NCBI GenBank assembly: GCA_964425005.1
Contig: CAYRKT010000076.1
Location: 1-8,125, forward strand
DNA: 8,125 bases
Direction: 5' to 3'
DNA from: CAYRKT01 sp964425005
Lineage (GTDB): Bacteria; Synergistota; Synergistia; CAYRKT01
In this document: positions 6,817 to 8,125 of the stretch, piece by piece
Position numbering within the stretch: position 1 is the stretch's first letter
Layout of the letters: every line of letters begins with the position of its first letter
The notes under the pieces: model-generated
The model's input: the letters and a program-made list of their open reading frames with translations, nothing else
What the model was told of the DNA's origin: nothing
Databases searched by the model: none
Translations under genes and position numbers: made by a program

Positions 6817-6834
6817 TAACGTGAAAAAAATAAC

Positions 6835-6844
6835 AGAGGTGGTC
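6835..6844 (+). promoter_or_regulatory. Ribosome binding site supporting the GTG start at 6849
   Basis: AGAGGTGGTC resembles the GGAGGTGATC complement of 16S rRNA, with its core about 8 bases before the GTG. It favours this GTG over internal start codons. Confidence 0.6.
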
Positions 6845-6848
6845 GGCC

Positions 6849-8063
6849 GTGCGCTGGGAGGGCAAGGTGGACGTAAGGAGGGTCTTCGAGCTTCGGTGCA
6901 GGACCATCGACTTCTTCGGGGTCGGCGCCATCGAGAAGTTCGACCTCATCGCCGACAGGCTGAAGGAGATGGGCGTGGACGCGGTGTTGCTGGTGACCGG
7001 CAGGTCCTCCTACAGGACTTGCGGCGCCTGGGACGTGGTGAGGCCCGCTCTGGAGTCGAGGGGGATCAGGTACGCCCTCTACGACAGGGTCCTGCCCAAC
7101 CCCACCGTCCGGATGATAGACGAGGCCAAGGAGATGGGCCTGTCGGTGGGGGCTAAGGCCGTCATAGGGATAGGGGGCGGAAGCCCCATAGACACCGCCA
7201 AGGGGGTGGCGATCCTGCTGGAGCACCCCGAGAGGAGCGGCGAGGAGCTCTACACCTTCAGGTTCGCTCCCTCGAGGGCCAGGCCGGTGATAGCCATAAA
7301 CACCACCCACGGCACCGGGACCGAGGTGGACAGGTTCGCCGTGGCCTCCATCCCGGAGAAGGAGTACAAGCCCGCCATAGCCTACGAGTGCATATACCCC
7401 CTCTACGCCATCGACGACCCGGCGCTGACGACCGGCCTCCCCGCCGACCAGACCGCCTACGTCACCATAGACGCCCTTAACCACATAACCGAGGCCGCCA
7501 CCACCAAAGCCACCAGCCCCCTAGCGGTCGACGCGGCCGTCAGGGCCGCCGACCTGATATTCCGGTACCTGCCGGAGGCCATAGCCAACCCGACCAACCT
7601 CACCGCCCGCTATTTCCTGCTGTACGCCTCCGCCATAGCCGGCATCTCCTTCGACAACGGCCTTCTCCACTTCACCCACGCCCTGGAGCACCCCCTGAGC
7701 GCCCTGAAGCCCGAGCTACCCCACGGCCTGGGCCTCGCCATGCTGCTACCCGCGGTGGTCAAGCACGTCTACCCCCACGCACCCGAGGTGCTAGCCGCCA
7801 TATACAAGCCCATAACCCCCGAGGCCAGGGGTCTTCCCGGAGAGGGCGAAGCGGTGGCCAGGCGCATCGAGCGCTGGCTCTTCCAGATGGGGGCCAGGCA
7901 GAAGCTGTCCGACTTCGGCTTCAAGGAGGACGACGTCAAGGAGCTCGCCGATCTCGCCAGGAACACCCCGGGGCTGGACGGGCTCATCAAGCTCGCCCCG
8001 GTCCCCAAACCCATGGAGCTGGTCGAGGAGATCTACAGGGACTCCATCTACCCCCTAATTTAA
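6849..8063 (+). CDS. Iron-containing alcohol dehydrogenase (group III)
   Basis: A 404-residue NAD(P)-dependent dehydrogenase of the FucO/DhaT/butanol dehydrogenase superfamily, normal in length. The N-terminal nucleotide-binding half contains GGGSPIDTAKG at 109-119. The C-terminal helical half holds the metal ligands: D208 and H212 in DALNH, H277 in HALEHPL, and H292 in PHG, with the further conserved His at H281. The strip THGTGTEVDRF at 153-163 sits where many relatives have TAGTGSEVT, so H154 replaces the usual Ala; this may mark a subgroup. Substrate cannot be named; short alcohols or aldehydes are typical. It is transcribed away from the formate dehydrogenase cluster from its own promoter and is followed by a strong hairpin. 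A role in disposing of or supplying NAD(P)H beside formate metabolism is inference from position only. Confidence 0.92.
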   Translation: MRWEGKVDVRRVFELRCRTIDFFGVGAIEKFDLIADRLKEMGVDAVLLVTGRSSYRTCGAWDVVRPALESRGIRYALYDRVLPNPTVRMIDEAKEMGLSVGAKAVIGIGGGSPIDTAKGVAILLEHPERSGEELYTFRFAPSRARPVIAINTTHGTGTEVDRFAVASIPEKEYKPAIAYECIYPLYAIDDPALTTGLPADQTAYVTIDALNHITEAATTKATSPLAVDAAVRAADLIFRYLPEAIANPTNLTARYFLLYASAIAGISFDNGLLHFTHALEHPLSALKPELPHGLGLAMLLPAVVKHVYPHAPEVLAAIYKPITPEARGLPGEGEAVARRIERWLFQMGARQKLSDFGFKEDDVKELADLARNTPGLDGLIKLAPVPKPMELVEEIYRDSIYPLI

Positions 8064-8125
8064 AACCCCCAGGGGCAGGGCTCCCCCGCCCTGCCCCTGG
8101 GGGTTTTAAATTAGGGGGTAGATGG
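8044..8125. repeat. Perfect 37-base inverted repeat at the window edge
   Basis: The left arm 8044-8080 and right arm 8089-8125 are exact reverse complements around an 8-base loop. The left arm includes the last six sense codons and stop codon of the alcohol dehydrogenase. The right arm ends at the final base of the window, so the true extent of the repeat is unknown. Confidence 0.95.
8062..8107. terminator. Bidirectional intrinsic terminator after the alcohol dehydrogenase
   Basis: Inner part of the edge repeat: 19-base arms AAAACCCCC... (8062-8080) and ...GGGGGTTTT (8089-8107), with loop 8081-8088. A GC-rich stem is followed by four U, and the mirror-image A4/T4 would let it act in both directions. 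It begins inside the TAA stop codon. Even if the outer arm is an assembly artefact, the inner stem is probably a real terminator. Confidence 0.65.

Larger units (their letters stand above)
6464..6848. other. Non-coding divergent promoter region
   Basis: About 385 bases between the starts of the divergent nuoE-like and alcohol dehydrogenase genes (364 if the 6484 start is used). It contains a sigma70-like promoter toward each side, two weak sigma54-like motifs toward the nuoE side, a pair of TGAAGCGG direct repeats and an A+T-richer patch near 6763-6773. I see no tRNA, known riboswitch or credible protein-coding gene. Short open frames here overlap the predicted promoter or the nuoE start and look like chance. 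Confidence 0.6.

Noticed and set aside
1..8125. CRISPR array, tRNA, rRNA, insertion sequence or defence system
   Set aside because: No regularly spaced repeats, RNA-gene signatures, transposase or terminal inverted repeats of an insertion sequence were seen on either strand.

Overview
The window is high in G+C, with dense coding and strong Shine-Dalgarno sequences. It looks like a bacterial, strictly anaerobic and possibly thermophilic genome. The evidence is that Arg AGG and Ile ATA codons are frequent, five of six genes appear to start with GTG or TTG, Pribnow-like promoters are present, and the proteins are iron-sulfur flavoenzymes typical of anaerobes. Synergistota (Thermanaerovibrio-like) would fit this style, but that is a guess from codon use and gene content, not a demonstrated assignment.

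Layout. From about 6463 down to 99, on the minus strand, runs a five-gene cluster in the order nuoE-like (hndA type), hndB-like, nuoF-like (hndC type), a formate dehydrogenase catalytic subunit with a NuoG-like N-terminus, and a formate/nitrite channel of the FocA family. The four enzyme genes are 11 to 21 bp apart and surely form one operon. The channel gene follows after 132 bp that hold a perfect 32-bp GC-rich palindrome, a pair of direct repeats and its own canonical ribosome binding site. A 364 to 385-bp non-coding region (about 6464 to 6848) separates this cluster from a divergent iron-containing alcohol dehydrogenase (6849 to 8063, plus strand). That region carries promoter-like sequences for both directions.

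How the genes work together. The NuoE, HndB and NuoF subunits form a NAD(P)H/FMN diaphorase module like that of NADP-reducing and electron-bifurcating [FeFe] hydrogenases (HndABCD, HydABC). Here the hydrogenase subunit is replaced by a cytoplasmic Mo/W-bis-PGD formate dehydrogenase that uses Cys instead of selenocysteine. The inference is a soluble NAD(P)-linked formate dehydrogenase or CO2 reductase, possibly electron-bifurcating with ferredoxin, working with a FocA channel that imports or exports formate. The alcohol dehydrogenase may balance the same nicotinamide pool, but nothing in the sequence ties it to the complex beyond adjacency.

The right edge ends in a perfect 37-bp inverted repeat. 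Its second arm is the reverse complement of the last codons of the alcohol dehydrogenase. The inner part is a believable terminator, but the extension into coding sequence exactly at the window end suggests a fold-back assembly artefact or the beginning of a larger inverted duplication.
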